Below, piece by piece: positions 1-8,735 of a DNA stretch of 64,000 nt. The notes beneath the pieces are model-generated. The model was not told where the DNA came from, did not search any database, and saw only the letters and a program-made list of their open reading frames with translations. A program made the position numbers and the translations under genes. This DNA comes from Leucobacter salsicius M1-8 (GTDB taxonomy: Bacteria > Actinomycetota > Actinomycetes > Actinomycetales > Microbacteriaceae), in assembly GCF_000350525.1 (NCBI RefSeq), contig NZ_AOCN01000015.1:310001-374000 (forward strand). Direction: 5' to 3'. Each line of letters begins with the position of its first letter. Position 1 is the first letter of the stretch.

Positions 1-17
1 CCCGCTCACGCGGGTAA
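1..17 (+). other. possible 3' end of an upstream gene (partial)
   Basis: One frame reads to a TAA at 15-17. In related genomes dnaJ usually lies just upstream of hspR, so this could be the last codons of dnaJ, but four codons cannot identify it. Another frame stays open to TAA at 58-60, so even the frame is uncertain. Confidence 0.2.
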
Positions 18-24
18 GCGACCC

Positions 25-54
25 GGTGCGGGCGGCGCATGCGCCGCCCGCACC
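25..54. repeat. 30-nt perfect palindrome upstream of hspR
   Basis: GGTGCGGGCGGC and its complement flank GCATGC. No T-tract follows, so it could be a hairpin between the upstream gene and hspR or an operator. It does not resemble the HspR HAIR site. Confidence 0.5.
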
Positions 55-119
55 CCCTAATCTTCATCCCAGCCCGGGGCCAATGGCGCCCGGAAATGAA
101 ACGCACGAACGGAGAGCCC

Positions 120-542
120 ATGGCCAACGCGCAGCTAGACCGCTACACCCCGGTGTTTGCGATTGCCGCGGCCGCTGAGCTCGCCGAGATGCACCCGCAA
201 ACACTGCGGCAGTACGACCGCATCGGGCTCGTATCGCCGGGGCGCACGCGCGGGAACACCCGCCGATACTCGCTGCACGACGTTGCGCAGCTGCGTGAGG
301 TGGCCCGGCTGTCTGCCGAGGGCCTTAGCCTCGAGGGGATCCGGCGCGTGTTTCAGCTCGAAAGCAAGGTACACGACCTTGAAACCCGCGTGCGGGATCT
401 CGAACGCGCGCTCGCCGAGGAGCAGCTACGCCGCCCCGATCGGCGCGTGTTCGCCGCGGGTTCCTCGGGTGGCGAGGTTATTACGCTGCATCGTGGCACG
501 CGTGTGCGTCGCACCGCGGATGTCGTGGTGTGGAAGCCGTGA
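120..542 (+). CDS. hspR: MerR-family heat-shock regulator HspR
   Basis: 140-residue MerR-type DNA-binding protein. The N-terminal helix-turn-helix carries the signature MHPQTLRQYDRIGLVSP followed by RTRGNTRRYS, which is typical of HspR, the repressor of the dnaK operon in actinobacteria. The C-terminal third is a coiled coil (VHDLETRVRDLERAL), as expected for a MerR dimer. The start at 120 is preferred over the longer in-frame form from 39 because GGAGAG lies just upstream and the family begins close to this point. The end overlaps the start of the next gene. The dnaK-grpE-dnaJ genes would be expected to the left, outside the window. Confidence 0.85.
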   Translation: MANAQLDRYTPVFAIAAAAELAEMHPQTLRQYDRIGLVSPGRTRGNTRRYSLHDVAQLREVARLSAEGLSLEGIRRVFQLESKVHDLETRVRDLERALAEEQLRRPDRRVFAAGSSGGEVITLHRGTRVRRTADVVVWKP

Positions 543-1729
543 CCGGAGAGTTGCCCACGCTTCCTGACATCGAGGCGTTCTGCGAACGCCTCTCGCGCGA
601 ACCCGACTTCGACGCGGCTGAGCTGCGCGCGTACGACGCGACCGATGTGTTGCTGCTCGAGCGGGCCGCCGAGGCGATCCGCGCCATCGGGCCCGGCGAG
701 CTCGCGATCATTGGGGACCGTCACGGCGCGCTGACGCTGGGCGCTGCGGAGCTACACGGTGCGATCCGGATCCGCACGCACCAGGACCCGGTGCTTGCCG
801 AGCGCGCGCTCGCACTGAATGCACATCGCGTGGGGCTCCCAGAGGCATATGTCTCCCGTCCCCTCGATGGGTCACTGCTGAAGGGTGCGCGCGTGGTGCT
901 GGTGCAGTTGCCGCGCAGCCTCGAGGCGCTCACCGAGATTGTGTGGGCGATCGCGGAGCACGCTGACCCCGCCGTGGTTGTGTACGCGGGCGGGCGGGAC
1001 AAGCACATGAGCCGACGCATGAATGAGCTGTTGGCCGAACACTTTGCCGAGGTGACCGCAGGCCTCGGCTGGCGCAAGTCGCGCGTGCTGACCGCCGCGG
1101 CCACGCGCGCCGCTGACGCGCCGGCCGCGGGCGCTCCCGCGCCGTTTCCCCAGTGGGGCGGCGATGCCGCGCTCGAGTTTCAGGTGGCGGCCTTTGGCCA
1201 AACCTTTGGCGGGCCCACGCTCGATCACGGCAGCCGGCTGCTGCTGGAGACGCTGCGGAGCGATCCTCCGGGCGAGCGGGCCGAAGGAGCGCCCGCGCGC
1301 ATTGTCGATCTCGGGTGCGGCAACGGCGTACTCGCGGTGTCTGCGGCCCGGCTGTGGCCTGCGGCCAGAGTGATCGCCACCGACCAGTCTGCCGCTGCTG
1401 CGTTGGCCACCGAACTTACGGCGGATGCGGCGGGAGTGAATGACCGCGTCGAGGTCCACCGCGGAGACGCCCTTGAGGCCGTGCCCGACGGCTGGGCTGA
1501 TCTGATCCTGCTGAACCCGCCGTTCCACACAGGAGCGACAGTGCACGCCGGAGTGGCTCACCGTCTGATCAAGGCGTGTACCCGCGCGCTCGCACCGGGC
1601 GGCGAACTGCGCATCGTGTTCAACTCCCACCTGCGCTACCGCCCGCTGGTGACACAGGTGATCGGAGCCACTCGCGAGGTTGCGCGCGACCGCACGTTCA
1701 CGGTGCTGGCGGGGACGAAGCGACCGTAG
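530..1729 (+). CDS. class I SAM-dependent methyltransferase, RsmC/RlmG-like
   Basis: About 399 residues. The C-terminal half is a small-methyltransferase (MTS) domain with a clear SAM motif I (IVDLGCGNGVLAVSAA, near residue 260) and the catalytic motif NPPFH (near residue 330). This combination is typical of guanine-N2 rRNA methyltransferases such as RsmC and RlmG. The N-terminal half resembles the degenerate MTS-like domain of that family. The start overlaps the hspR stop: GTG at 530 or GTG at 539 (GTGA overlap) are both possible, so translation is probably coupled. The exact rRNA target cannot be assigned from sequence alone. Confidence 0.75.
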   Translation: MEAVTGELPTLPDIEAFCERLSREPDFDAAELRAYDATDVLLLERAAEAIRAIGPGELAIIGDRHGALTLGAAELHGAIRIRTHQDPVLAERALALNAHRVGLPEAYVSRPLDGSLLKGARVVLVQLPRSLEALTEIVWAIAEHADPAVVVYAGGRDKHMSRRMNELLAEHFAEVTAGLGWRKSRVLTAAATRAADAPAAGAPAPFPQWGGDAALEFQVAAFGQTFGGPTLDHGSRLLLETLRSDPPGERAEGAPARIVDLGCGNGVLAVSAARLWPAARVIATDQSAAAALATELTADAAGVNDRVEVHRGDALEAVPDGWADLILLNPPFHTGATVHAGVAHRLIKACTRALAPGGELRIVFNSHLRYRPLVTQVIGATREVARDRTFTVLAGTKRP

Positions 1730-1746
1730 GCTCGAGGACCTCTCGG

Positions 1747-2097
1747 TTAGCTTGCGGCGGAGTCGCCGACGACTTCGGGGTCTTCTTCGTCACCCTTCGA
1801 AAGGTGCTGGTCGCGCCCCCGAATCAGGTCGCCGACGGTGAATCGGTGAGACCGGCGTCCGTAGTCATCGGCTGAGATGCCCGTGAGGAACATTCCGGGA
1901 TCAACCTCAAGGGCCGTGGCGAGCCGCACGAGTGACTCGGCCGTCGGGCTCGAATCGCCTCGCTCGATCTTGCCAATGTTGGTCCAGCTGATTTCCGAGA
2001 GCTGACCGAGGTCCTCGAGTGAAATGCCGAGCTGTCGACGCACCGCTCGAATGCGTTTGCCGATTTTTATCGCGGCGACAGACTTGACTTTGGGCAT
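1747..2097 (-). CDS. XRE-family helix-turn-helix regulator
   Basis: 116 residues with one XRE/Cro-type HTH at about residues 12-68 (GKRIRAVRRQLGISLEDLG then SWTNIGKIERGDSSPTAESL). The C-terminal tail of about 45 residues is acidic and has no recognisable domain. It is convergent with the methyltransferase gene and divergent from the glycosyltransferase pair, so it may control either itself or those genes. Two GTTTGCACC(C/T)AG repeats lie directly upstream. Confidence 0.75.
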   Translation of the reverse strand: MPKVKSVAAIKIGKRIRAVRRQLGISLEDLGQLSEISWTNIGKIERGDSSPTAESLVRLATALEVDPGMFLTGISADDYGRRSHRFTVGDLIRGRDQHLSKGDEEDPEVVGDSAAS

Positions 2098-2136
2098 CCC
2101 TTAAGACTGGCGAGCACAATGGATTTGAGCCAGAAC

Positions 2137-2178
2137 GTTTGCACCCAGCGCGTGTGCATACAGTATGTTTGCACCTAG
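2137..2178. promoter_or_regulatory. candidate operator: paired GTTTGCACCYAG repeats
   Basis: GTTTGCACCCAG (2137-2148) and GTTTGCACCTAG (2167-2178) are repeated 30 bp apart in the divergent intergenic region. A small palindrome CATACaGTATG lies at 2157-2167. The position suits autoregulation by the XRE protein. Inference only. Confidence 0.35.
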
Positions 2179-2338
2179 TTTCGGGGGGTGAAGCAGAGGT
2201 CATTATTACGGTGAACCGTAGATTTGTCGCCAATCCTCGAGCATTCGCCCGGTATTGCGCAGATTCCGAGTGGGGCCTGAATACACTGGGAACTGTCCAA
2301 AATTACGCGCGCCGCCTCGACAAAGGATCCAAGACTTC

Positions 2339-3526
2339 GTGAGCCAAGCTGACTCCCCGCAACCGCAGCGCATTCTGCTCGGGTGCGACACATTTTACCC
2401 CGATGTCAACGGCGCAGCCAGGTTCGCAGAGCGGCTCGCAGCGGGACTCGTGCGACGGGGTAATGATGTGCACGTCGTCGCGCCCTCGAAGACCTACGCC
2501 ACCTCGGGGAGTTTCCTCGAAACCATCGAGGGTGAGCAAATGACTGTTCACCGATGGGCGAGCTGGCGCTGGTATCCGCACGACTGGCTGCGATTCGTAC
2601 TGCCGTGGCGCGCAAGGTCGCATGCACGTAAGCTGCTCGACCGCGTGCGCCCCGACGTGATTCACATTCAGTCGCACATTATCGTCGGGCGTGCACTCGC
2701 CATCGAGGGACGTCGACGGGGCATCCGCATCGTTGCCACGAACCACGTCATGCCCGAGAATGTGCTCGACTTCACGCTGCTGCCCGAGCGGGCCAAGCGC
2801 GTGTTCGTGCGCTGGGCCTGGCGTGCAGCCGACCGCGTGCTGCGCCTCGCCTCCGCAGTCACCACCCCCACGCGTCGCGCCGCAGACTTCCTGGAGCGCA
2901 ACACCCACCGCCGCGGTGTCTTGCCGGTGAGCTGCGGGCTGCGCGCTTCGGACTACGAGGCCAAGATTGGCCCGCGCGCCGAGCACAAGATTGTGTTCGT
3001 CGGGCGAGTGACCCTCGAAAAAGAGATCGACGTCATCTTGCGTGCGCTGCCGCGACTGGATCCGGCCCTAGGTGCGACCCTCACGATTGTGGGAGACGGC
3101 GACCAGCGTAAGAATCTCGAGAAGCTCACGAGCGAACTGGGCATTTCTGACCGTGTGACATTCACCGGCCGCGTCACCGACACCGAGCTGCGCGCGCACC
3201 TGACGGACGCAAGCGTGTTCGTGATCGCCTCGATCGCCGAGCTGCAGTCAATCGCCACGATGGAGGCGATGGCCTCTGGTCTGCCCATCGTTGCCGCGAA
3301 CGCGATGGCACTGCCGCACCTGGTACACGAGGGTGAGAACGGCTTCCTGTTCCAGCCCGGCAACGACCGCGAGCTCGCTGACCGCATCAGCACGGTGCTC
3401 AACTTCGCCCCGGCCGAGTTCGAGGCGATGCAGCTTGCGTCGCTCGAAGCCGTCAAGGTGCACGACATCGATCGCACGCTCGACACATTCGAGGCGCTGT
3501 ACCGCGGTGAGCAGGTCACGCGCTAA
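2339..3526 (+). CDS. GT4-family glycosyltransferase
   Basis: 395-residue GT-B glycosyltransferase. The N-terminal Rossmann domain begins ILLGCDTFYPDVNGAARFAE. The C-terminal GT4 domain has IVFVGRVTLEKEID, a GDGDQRKNL loop and the donor-binding E-x7-E region (AELQSIATMEAMASG). Cytoplasmic or membrane-peripheral. Start chosen at GTG 2339 (AAAGGA upstream) because conserved family sequence begins about 12 residues later; a longer in-frame form from 2255 has no support. The stop overlaps the next gene's ATG (TAATG). The pair may build a glycolipid or cell-wall mannan, as actinobacterial GT4 pairs often do. The acceptor is unknown. Confidence 0.75.
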   Translation: MSQADSPQPQRILLGCDTFYPDVNGAARFAERLAAGLVRRGNDVHVVAPSKTYATSGSFLETIEGEQMTVHRWASWRWYPHDWLRFVLPWRARSHARKLLDRVRPDVIHIQSHIIVGRALAIEGRRRGIRIVATNHVMPENVLDFTLLPERAKRVFVRWAWRAADRVLRLASAVTTPTRRAADFLERNTHRRGVLPVSCGLRASDYEAKIGPRAEHKIVFVGRVTLEKEIDVILRALPRLDPALGATLTIVGDGDQRKNLEKLTSELGISDRVTFTGRVTDTELRAHLTDASVFVIASIAELQSIATMEAMASGLPIVAANAMALPHLVHEGENGFLFQPGNDRELADRISTVLNFAPAEFEAMQLASLEAVKVHDIDRTLDTFEALYRGEQVTR

Positions 3527-4764
3527 TGCACGTGCTGATCGTCACCGACCAGCATCCCGAGTCGCTCGGGGGCGTGCAGGTGGCGATCCGCCTCCAGCGC
3601 AAGTTCCTCGAGCGGCTGGGGCATCGGGTGACGATCGCGGCACCCGCCCTGCATCGGGCGGGCTACGAGACCGCTGCTCCGGATCGCGCCGCCTATATCG
3701 ATCTCCCGTCTCGGGCAATCACACGTGACCGCGAGTACGGTATCTCGTGGCCGGGTGCGCGCACCGACCGTGCGCTCGCGCGGGGGCTGCGCGGGCTTCC
3801 GCCAGTCGATCTCGTGCATATCCAGGGCGACTTCTGGGGTGCGCTTACGGGACTGCGTGCGGCGCGTGGCCTGCGGCTGCCGGTGGTGCACACGATGCAC
3901 AACCACGTCGACGAGGGCACCCGAGCCGTGGCCCCAGTGCCCGGCGCTGCCAGGGTGGCGTTCGTTGGGCTCCGGGCCTGGCGGGGGCTCACTCTCGGAC
4001 GGGTGCGCGGAACGATCGACGATCGCTCTCGCGGTGCCTGGCGCTACCTGGCCGAGCTCGCCGCACAGGCAGACCTCGTCACAGCACCGTCAGCGCACTT
4101 CGCCCAGACACTGCAGGCGCACGGCGTCGCCGGCTCCGTGCTCGTCACCCCCAATGGGGTGGACGACGATGCGATCGCGGCGGTGCGCGCGCAGCCGCGC
4201 AGCGAGCGCCGGCGCCCCAAGCTGGTGTGGCTCGGCCGAATGAGCCAGGAGAAGCGTGTACTCGAGTTCGTTGAAGCGATCGGGCGATCCGGTATCGATG
4301 CAGACATCGCGCTGCACGGCGCAGGCCTCCTGCTCCCCAAGATCGAGCGCCGGATCGAGGAGCTGGGGCTGGGGGACCGCGTGACGATCCCTGGGCCAGT
4401 GCCCTATGCCGAAGCGCTGGCGGCCATGCGCGATGCCGATGCGCTCGTGCAGACCTCGGTGGGGTTTGAAACGCAGGGGCTCACACCGTTCGAGGCCGCC
4501 GCACTCGGCACCCCCACGATCTTCTGCGATGCGGGCATTGCTGACGACGTCGCCGTCACCCCTGAGTGGCGCGTTGCCGATGCGAGCGTCGTGGCGCTCG
4601 CGGAGACGCTGACGTGCGCGGTCGGGGAGCTTGCCGCGGCGCTCCACGGCCGAGACACAGTTTCGCTCCGGGTGCCCGAGGCCGCCGCGTCGAGGTTTCT
4701 GCAGTCCGCGAGGGTGGCAGAGCTTGTGACCGTGTACGAGCGCGCGCTGAAGGCACGACGCTAG
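3526..4764 (+). CDS. GT4-family glycosyltransferase
   Basis: 412 residues. N-terminal GT4 acceptor domain (LIVTDQHPESLGGVQVAIRL, with an HTMHNHVDEGT segment) and C-terminal donor domain (LVWLGRMSQEKRVLEFVEAI, then GFETQGLTPFEAAALGTP, the E-x7-E-like motif). The ATG at 3526 shares one base with the preceding TAA, so the two glycosyltransferases are translationally coupled and probably act on the same glycoconjugate. Similarity to the upstream enzyme is only at fold level. Substrate not assignable. Confidence 0.75.
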   Translation: MHVLIVTDQHPESLGGVQVAIRLQRKFLERLGHRVTIAAPALHRAGYETAAPDRAAYIDLPSRAITRDREYGISWPGARTDRALARGLRGLPPVDLVHIQGDFWGALTGLRAARGLRLPVVHTMHNHVDEGTRAVAPVPGAARVAFVGLRAWRGLTLGRVRGTIDDRSRGAWRYLAELAAQADLVTAPSAHFAQTLQAHGVAGSVLVTPNGVDDDAIAAVRAQPRSERRRPKLVWLGRMSQEKRVLEFVEAIGRSGIDADIALHGAGLLLPKIERRIEELGLGDRVTIPGPVPYAEALAAMRDADALVQTSVGFETQGLTPFEAAALGTPTIFCDAGIADDVAVTPEWRVADASVVALAETLTCAVGELAAALHGRDTVSLRVPEAAASRFLQSARVAELVTVYERALKARR

Positions 4765-4774
4765 CCGCAACGAC

Positions 4775-4818
4775 CGAGGGCCGGTGCCTCACCAGATGGT
4801 GAGGCACCGGCCCTCGGT
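4775..4818. terminator. bidirectional hairpin terminator
   Basis: GAGGGCCGGTGCCTCACC pairs perfectly with its complement around AGAT, followed by TTTT. It sits between convergent genes. The stop codon of the minus-strand gene lies inside it. Confidence 0.8.
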
Positions 4819-5487
4819 TTTCCGGCCCCGAGAGGGGTCGGGAGGAATGCTAGAAGCGCCAGACGGCGGCTTCAAAGCCCGCGGGGGCTGAGGTACCCAA
4901 TTCTCTTCCTTGGTAACGAGGCCAGAGCCGCCGGGGCTGTTCGACTGAATGATCGTGAACGTGCCGTCAGTGTTGACCTCGGTGATCATCACGGTGTGCA
5001 CTCCCGTCACCCACGATGAGGGTGAGGCCATGTACTCATACTGAATGATGTCACCGGGAGCCGCGGTGGCAATGGTCATGCGAGTTGCATTGTCGTAGTT
5101 GGAGACGGGGTCGCCGCCACCGGTCCACGCGCCGCCGCCCTTCACGATCCATCGCTGTGCCGACATGATGCACTCGCCGGGGGCACTCCAGCCGGTGGGC
5201 CGGCTCGTGCCGATCTCTTCCTCGGCGAGTGCGATTGAAGCGGCTACGTCAAAGCCCGAGGGCACGTTTGCGATCTTTTCCATCGCCAGGATTGCGTCGA
5301 CGGGAACGCCGGCGAGGGCGTCGTTCGTGGTCGCGAGCGTCTGTGTTGCGGCCGAAGCGGGCTGCGCTGCTGCGGCCGAAAAGTCGGTGATGGGGGTCTC
5401 AGCGTACGAAGGGGCCGTCCCGAATGCGAAGGTGATGCAGGCAACGAAGCCCACAATCGCAGCCTTGGCTGTGACGGAAAAATTCAC
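4789..5487 (-). CDS. secreted CHAP-like (NlpC/P60 fold) protein
   Basis: 232 residues with a Sec signal peptide (hydrophobic 8-24, cleavage near SYA-ET at 29). An Ala-rich spacer follows, then a CHAP-like segment: GEC with Cys106, GDIIQYE, and a GVHTVMITEV segment with His164, matching the Cys-His layout of papain-like cell-wall amidases and peptidases. Probably exported and acting on peptidoglycan, although the catalytic fit is a pattern match only. AAGGAGAG precedes the ATG. The last 15 or so codons run into the terminator hairpin, giving an unusual tail that may not be functional. Confidence 0.65.
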   Translation of the reverse strand: MNFSVTAKAAIVGFVACITFAFGTAPSYAETPITDFSAAAAQPASAATQTLATTNDALAGVPVDAILAMEKIANVPSGFDVAASIALAEEEIGTSRPTGWSAPGECIMSAQRWIVKGGGAWTGGGDPVSNYDNATRMTIATAAPGDIIQYEYMASPSSWVTGVHTVMITEVNTDGTFTIIQSNSPGGSGLVTKEENWVPQPPRALKPPSGASSIPPDPSRGRKTEGRCLTIW

Positions 5488-5689
5488 GTACTACTCTCCT
5501 TGATTCCAACAGAAAGCGCTGGGCCTTGGGCCCGAGCGCCTCACCCAGTATGCGTTACCGTTCCGTTACTTTCAAGTTTCTGGAGAAATTTTCAGGTAGA
5601 GGGCCGTGGCTATTACGCGCCCGAAGTGTGTCGATTCGGGCTGAGGGGCGTTCCGCGATAGACTGATGCGCGCTGGCTTCTGCCAGTCA

Positions 5690-5776
5690 GGAGGATTCGC
5701 ATAGCGGCCTAGTGCGCACGCCTGGAACGCGTGTTGGGTGTTAAAGCCCTCAGGGGTTCAAATCCCCTATCCTCCG
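5690..5776 (+). tRNA. tRNA-Ser(GGA)
   Basis: 87 nt. The acceptor stem GGAGGAT pairs with ATCCTCC at 5769-5775, with discriminator G. The anticodon loop CTGGAAC gives anticodon GGA. There is a long class II variable arm (TGTTGGGTGTTAAAGCCCTC) and a T arm GGGGTTCAAATCCCC. CCA is not encoded. The 3' end is the integration target of the adjacent element and is intact. Confidence 0.95.
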
Positions 5777-5777
5777 C
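5767..5777. repeat. attL core (11 bp)
   Basis: CTATCCTCCGC at the 3' end of tRNA-Ser recurs exactly at 38239-38249. The integrase gene lies just to the right, the usual arrangement for tRNA-targeting tyrosine recombinases. Confidence 0.85.
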
Positions 5778-5784
5778 TTCAGAG

Positions 5785-5816
5785 AAAGCCCCCTACTTCG
5801 GTAGGGGGCTTTTTTG
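5785..5816 (+). terminator. element-supplied terminator for tRNA-Ser
   Basis: AAAGCCCCCTAC-TTCG-GTAGGGGGCTTTTTT: a 10-12-bp stem, TTCG tetraloop and T-run just inside the element. It replaces the chromosomal terminator, which has been displaced to 38254-38299. Confidence 0.9.
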
Positions 5817-5899
5817 TTCCCTCCACACATCAAAACACCTGATCAGCAACCATTTTCGTTACCCGCCATCCGCGCCCCGCAAAAAGGGTTCACCCGCCC

Positions 5900-5935
5900 G
5901 CAACTGTATTCGCTACTGTAGATGCAACTGTACTC
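5900..5935. repeat. left arm-type repeats, three copies at 12-bp period
   Basis: GCAACTGTA (5900), GCTACTGTA (5912) and GCAACTGTA (5924) are spaced exactly 12 bp apart, between attL and the integrase start. The same motif occurs with the same period near the right end. They are probably integrase or excisionase arm-binding sites. Confidence 0.65.
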
Positions 5936-5964
5936 ACTTTCACCCCTGCACCCCCGGAGCCCCC

Positions 5965-7632
5965 ATGCGACCCGCCACCCCCGCAACGCCCGCCCGCACC
6001 CCCAAGCTCCGCGCCAACGGCGAAGGCTCCGTCTACGAACGCATCGTCCACGGAAAGTCCCTCGGATACGCCGCATCCATCCCCATCCAAGACCCCATCA
6101 CCTACAAAACGCTCAAGCGCGTCACCGCCTACGGCCCCACCCCCGACATCGCCGTCGCCCGCCGCAACGCCAAAGTCGCCGCCTACCGCCGCGAAAAAGG
6201 CATCTACACGTATGAAGCGCAAGAGCGCCTCGACCGCGACATCAGAGACCCGGAACTGCGCTCCGCCTCCATGACCGTCGCAGAGCTGTGCTCCTCATGG
6301 CTGCGCGACCGCGAGCTCGCCGTCCGATCAGACCTCCTCCGAGGCTCCACCCTCGACACCTACCGCGCCACCATCAACACGCACATCCTCCCGTGGGCAG
6401 GCACGAACCGAGTGCAGGAGCTCACCCTCCTGAAAGTGAAAGATTTCCTCACCCGACAGCTCCTCGAAACGCCTGCCGTGATGAGCCGCACCACCCCACA
6501 ACAGCTCCGGAAACGCGCCCGCCAAGAGGGCCTCACCTATGAGGCATACCTGAAGACACTCCCGAAGCTTTCACCCACCACCGTGAAAGCCGTCAAGGAC
6601 ACCCTCTCCATGCTGCTGCAGCACGGCATCGACCTTGACGTCCTCACCAAGAACGTCACCAAAAACATCACGGTCGGTGCGAAGCAGGTCTCCGAGGTGG
6701 AGGTTGAAGATTGGTGGGTGACCGCCCTCTTCGACTACATGCCCGAAACCGTCCCGAAGGTCGCTGACCGACTCCGATGGAATCTCGGCCTCACCCTCGG
6801 CCTCAGACAGTCCGAAGTGATCGGCCTCACCGATGACTCCTTCGTGCTCACCCCCACGACCGGTCAACCACCCCATGTGGTGATTCGTCAAGTGCTCGCC
6901 CTCGACATTCGTGTGCATGGCTGCGGGGACCAAAACACCAACAAAACATGGCAGTGCGGCCATAAGTACGCCGACAAATGCCCCCAAGCCGTCGGCACCG
7001 GAGCGCCCTTCATTGAAGGCTTCACCAAGTCATCCCGCAGCAAAAACGGCGGCGTGCGCCGCATCCCACTCACACCGCTCCTCGTGACGCTCGCCTCCAA
7101 GCATCTGAAAGAGCAGCGGAAGCTTCGCACTCTCCCCACCTTCACGCCACAACCCCACACAGGGCTCGGCCTGAAGAAGCTCAATCAGCTCGTCTTCACG
7201 CACCCTGACGGCACCCCCATCCGCCAAAAAACAGACAACGCGAGGTGGCACGCCCTCATCACCAACACGAACGCGTGCCTCACTGAAGCCGGGAAAGAAA
7301 CGATCCCCACCCTGCGCGGCCACCTCCAACGCCACATCTCCGCCACGTTCCTCGCCCGTAACGGCACCCCCATCGAAATCGCGCAACAGATCATGGGGCA
7401 CTCCACTACCGCGATGACCGCGTTCTATCAGCACCGAAACCTGCAGTCCCTCGTCCCTCACCTGAACGCTTCAGAGCTGCGCATGCAGTCAAACGACGCC
7501 ACAGCCCCTAACGCGGCACAAGGCACCACAGCACCCGCTACGCCCCTCTTCCCGGTCCCAGCAGGCTCCATGGAAGCGCTCGCGCTGCTCGACGCTCAAG
7601 ACAACGACGACACCGACGACACCAACGCATAA
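5965..7632 (+). CDS. int: tyrosine integrase of the element
   Basis: 555-residue phage-type tyrosine recombinase that would integrate the element at tRNA-Ser. An AP2-like arm-binding region (ANGEGSVYERIVHGKSLGYAAS) comes first, then a SAM-like core-binding domain (about 105-250) and the catalytic domain: Arg near 281 (LGLRQSEVIGL), RHISATFL near 455, GHS near 477 and Tyr in AFYQH near 488. An insert of about 20 residues with Cys/His (HGC ... CGHKYADKC) sits in the catalytic domain, as in many actinobacterial integrases. The frame is open back into the tRNA; ATG 5965 is chosen for its CCGGAG and domain start. The long Ala/Thr-rich tail looks unstructured. Confidence 0.92.
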   Translation: MRPATPATPARTPKLRANGEGSVYERIVHGKSLGYAASIPIQDPITYKTLKRVTAYGPTPDIAVARRNAKVAAYRREKGIYTYEAQERLDRDIRDPELRSASMTVAELCSSWLRDRELAVRSDLLRGSTLDTYRATINTHILPWAGTNRVQELTLLKVKDFLTRQLLETPAVMSRTTPQQLRKRARQEGLTYEAYLKTLPKLSPTTVKAVKDTLSMLLQHGIDLDVLTKNVTKNITVGAKQVSEVEVEDWWVTALFDYMPETVPKVADRLRWNLGLTLGLRQSEVIGLTDDSFVLTPTTGQPPHVVIRQVLALDIRVHGCGDQNTNKTWQCGHKYADKCPQAVGTGAPFIEGFTKSSRSKNGGVRRIPLTPLLVTLASKHLKEQRKLRTLPTFTPQPHTGLGLKKLNQLVFTHPDGTPIRQKTDNARWHALITNTNACLTEAGKETIPTLRGHLQRHISATFLARNGTPIEIAQQIMGHSTTAMTAFYQHRNLQSLVPHLNASELRMQSNDATAPNAAQGTTAPATPLFPVPAGSMEALALLDAQDNDDTDDTNA

Positions 7633-7695
7633 CCCCAAACCCTGCATCGTCACCCCTACCGTGTGCGCCACCGTCACACCGTCAGATAGTAGAGA

Positions 7696-8628
7696 GTGAC
7701 CACAGAACGGACCACAACTATGAACGCCACCCCCAACCGGATCACCGCCCACCATCTCGACCAAGCAGCCACCCACACCACCCCGGACGCCCTCACCACC
7801 CTGCTCCACGCCACCGGTATCACAGACCCATCCGTGCAGTACCTCACCCCACTCGCAGAGCTCCAAGCGCTAAAGCTCGTCCAAGCGATCCTCAATAACC
7901 CCCACCACCCCGAAGCCATTGAGACGATCCTCGCGCAACACCCCACCGACAGCATCAGAGTCCTCACCGCCCGCACCACCACCCGACCACACATCCTGCA
8001 CGCCCTCAGCGCCGACCCCACACCTACAGTGCGTGCAGCCGTCGCCGAAAACCCCGCCACCCCACTCACCGCCCTCAAAACACTCATCGAGTGGGACGAA
8101 TGGGGAACCACCCGCCTCGCCGCCGCCAAAAACATCACCCTCCGCCATCTCGCAGCCGCCCCAGCTACCGAACGGCTCCTCGACCGCCTCCACAACGACC
8201 CACGCGCATTCGTGCGCTACGCAGCCGCATGGGGATTCAACGAAGCCAACCAAGAGCAATGGGAACGCCAGCACCGCCACCTCGAAGACAGCGCCGACGC
8301 AGCCGACACGATGACCGAGCTCCTCGATACCAGTGAAGCCCTCAACAACTTCACAACAACATTCAGCGACATCCTCAACTTCAACCACGACGACGACACC
8401 CTCTCAGAGGAAGAACATGCTGAACGGACAAGGTTTTGGGAATGGCTCGAAACTTTTCGCTCAGAGCTTGACCACGAAGATGACCTCATAGAGCCCCTAC
8501 CGGAAAGCACCCCCGTCCCTACAGACGCATGGAACCCGGACGAAGACCCGTGGAGCGAATACGACACAGAAGCCCTCCCCGCCTCCACACAAGCCCCCAC
8601 AAGCTCACACAACCTGTTTCAGGAATAA
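7696..8628 (+). CDS. variant leucine-rich/HEAT-like repeat protein
   Basis: 310 residues, or 302 if started at ATG 7720. Residues about 70-190 contain repeats of the type LxxLSADPTPTVRAAVAENPATP, which match the variant leucine-rich repeat, a short alpha-alpha superhelix unit. The C-terminal 120 residues are very acidic. There is no signal peptide. Probably a protein-binding scaffold. It is the first gene after the integrase and belongs to a set of at least four related repeat proteins in the element (see 9794, 13659, 14274). GTG 7696 has a weak AGAG upstream, so the start is uncertain. Function unknown. Confidence 0.65.
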   Translation: MTTERTTTMNATPNRITAHHLDQAATHTTPDALTTLLHATGITDPSVQYLTPLAELQALKLVQAILNNPHHPEAIETILAQHPTDSIRVLTARTTTRPHILHALSADPTPTVRAAVAENPATPLTALKTLIEWDEWGTTRLAAAKNITLRHLAAAPATERLLDRLHNDPRAFVRYAAAWGFNEANQEQWERQHRHLEDSADAADTMTELLDTSEALNNFTTTFSDILNFNHDDDTLSEEEHAERTRFWEWLETFRSELDHEDDLIEPLPESTPVPTDAWNPDEDPWSEYDTEALPASTQAPTSSHNLFQE

Positions 8629-8638
8629 CCCCCACACC

Positions 8639-8685
8639 AACCCCCTCCTCGCGCCTATAGATCAACCAGGGCGCAGGAGGGGGTT
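8639..8685 (+). terminator. hairpin terminator
   Basis: AACCCCCTCCTCGCGCC pairs with GGGCGCAGGAGGGGGTT with one bulge, immediately after the repeat-protein gene. There is no strong T-tract. Confidence 0.65.
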
Positions 8686-8686
8686 C

Positions 8687-8735
8687 CTGTCCCACCACCC
8701 CAAAGATCATGCACACAATCGCGGGGGACCAAAAA
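8687..8735. repeat. TTTGTCCC-TGCAC-GGGACAAA palindrome, copy 1
   Basis: TGTCCC at 8689, CATGCACACAATC near 8708 and GGGGGACCAAAA at 8723-8734. The centre and right arm are nearly identical to copy 9 (24777-24817). It follows a terminator. Confidence 0.6.

Noticed and set aside
2139..2342. Possible small gene on the plus strand (67 codons) before the first glycosyltransferase
   Set aside because: No ribosome site, overlaps operator-like repeats and the start of the next gene, and the product shows no recognisable pattern.
5731..5964. Longer integrase reading into the tRNA gene
   Set aside because: It would start inside the tRNA and cross the terminator and arm repeats; ATG 5965 has a ribosome site and the domain starts there.
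6913..6935. TGCATGGCTGCGGGGACCAAAAC inside int, resembling the palindrome
   Set aside because: It encodes the conserved Cys-rich insert of the integrase and lacks the left arm, so similarity is probably chance.
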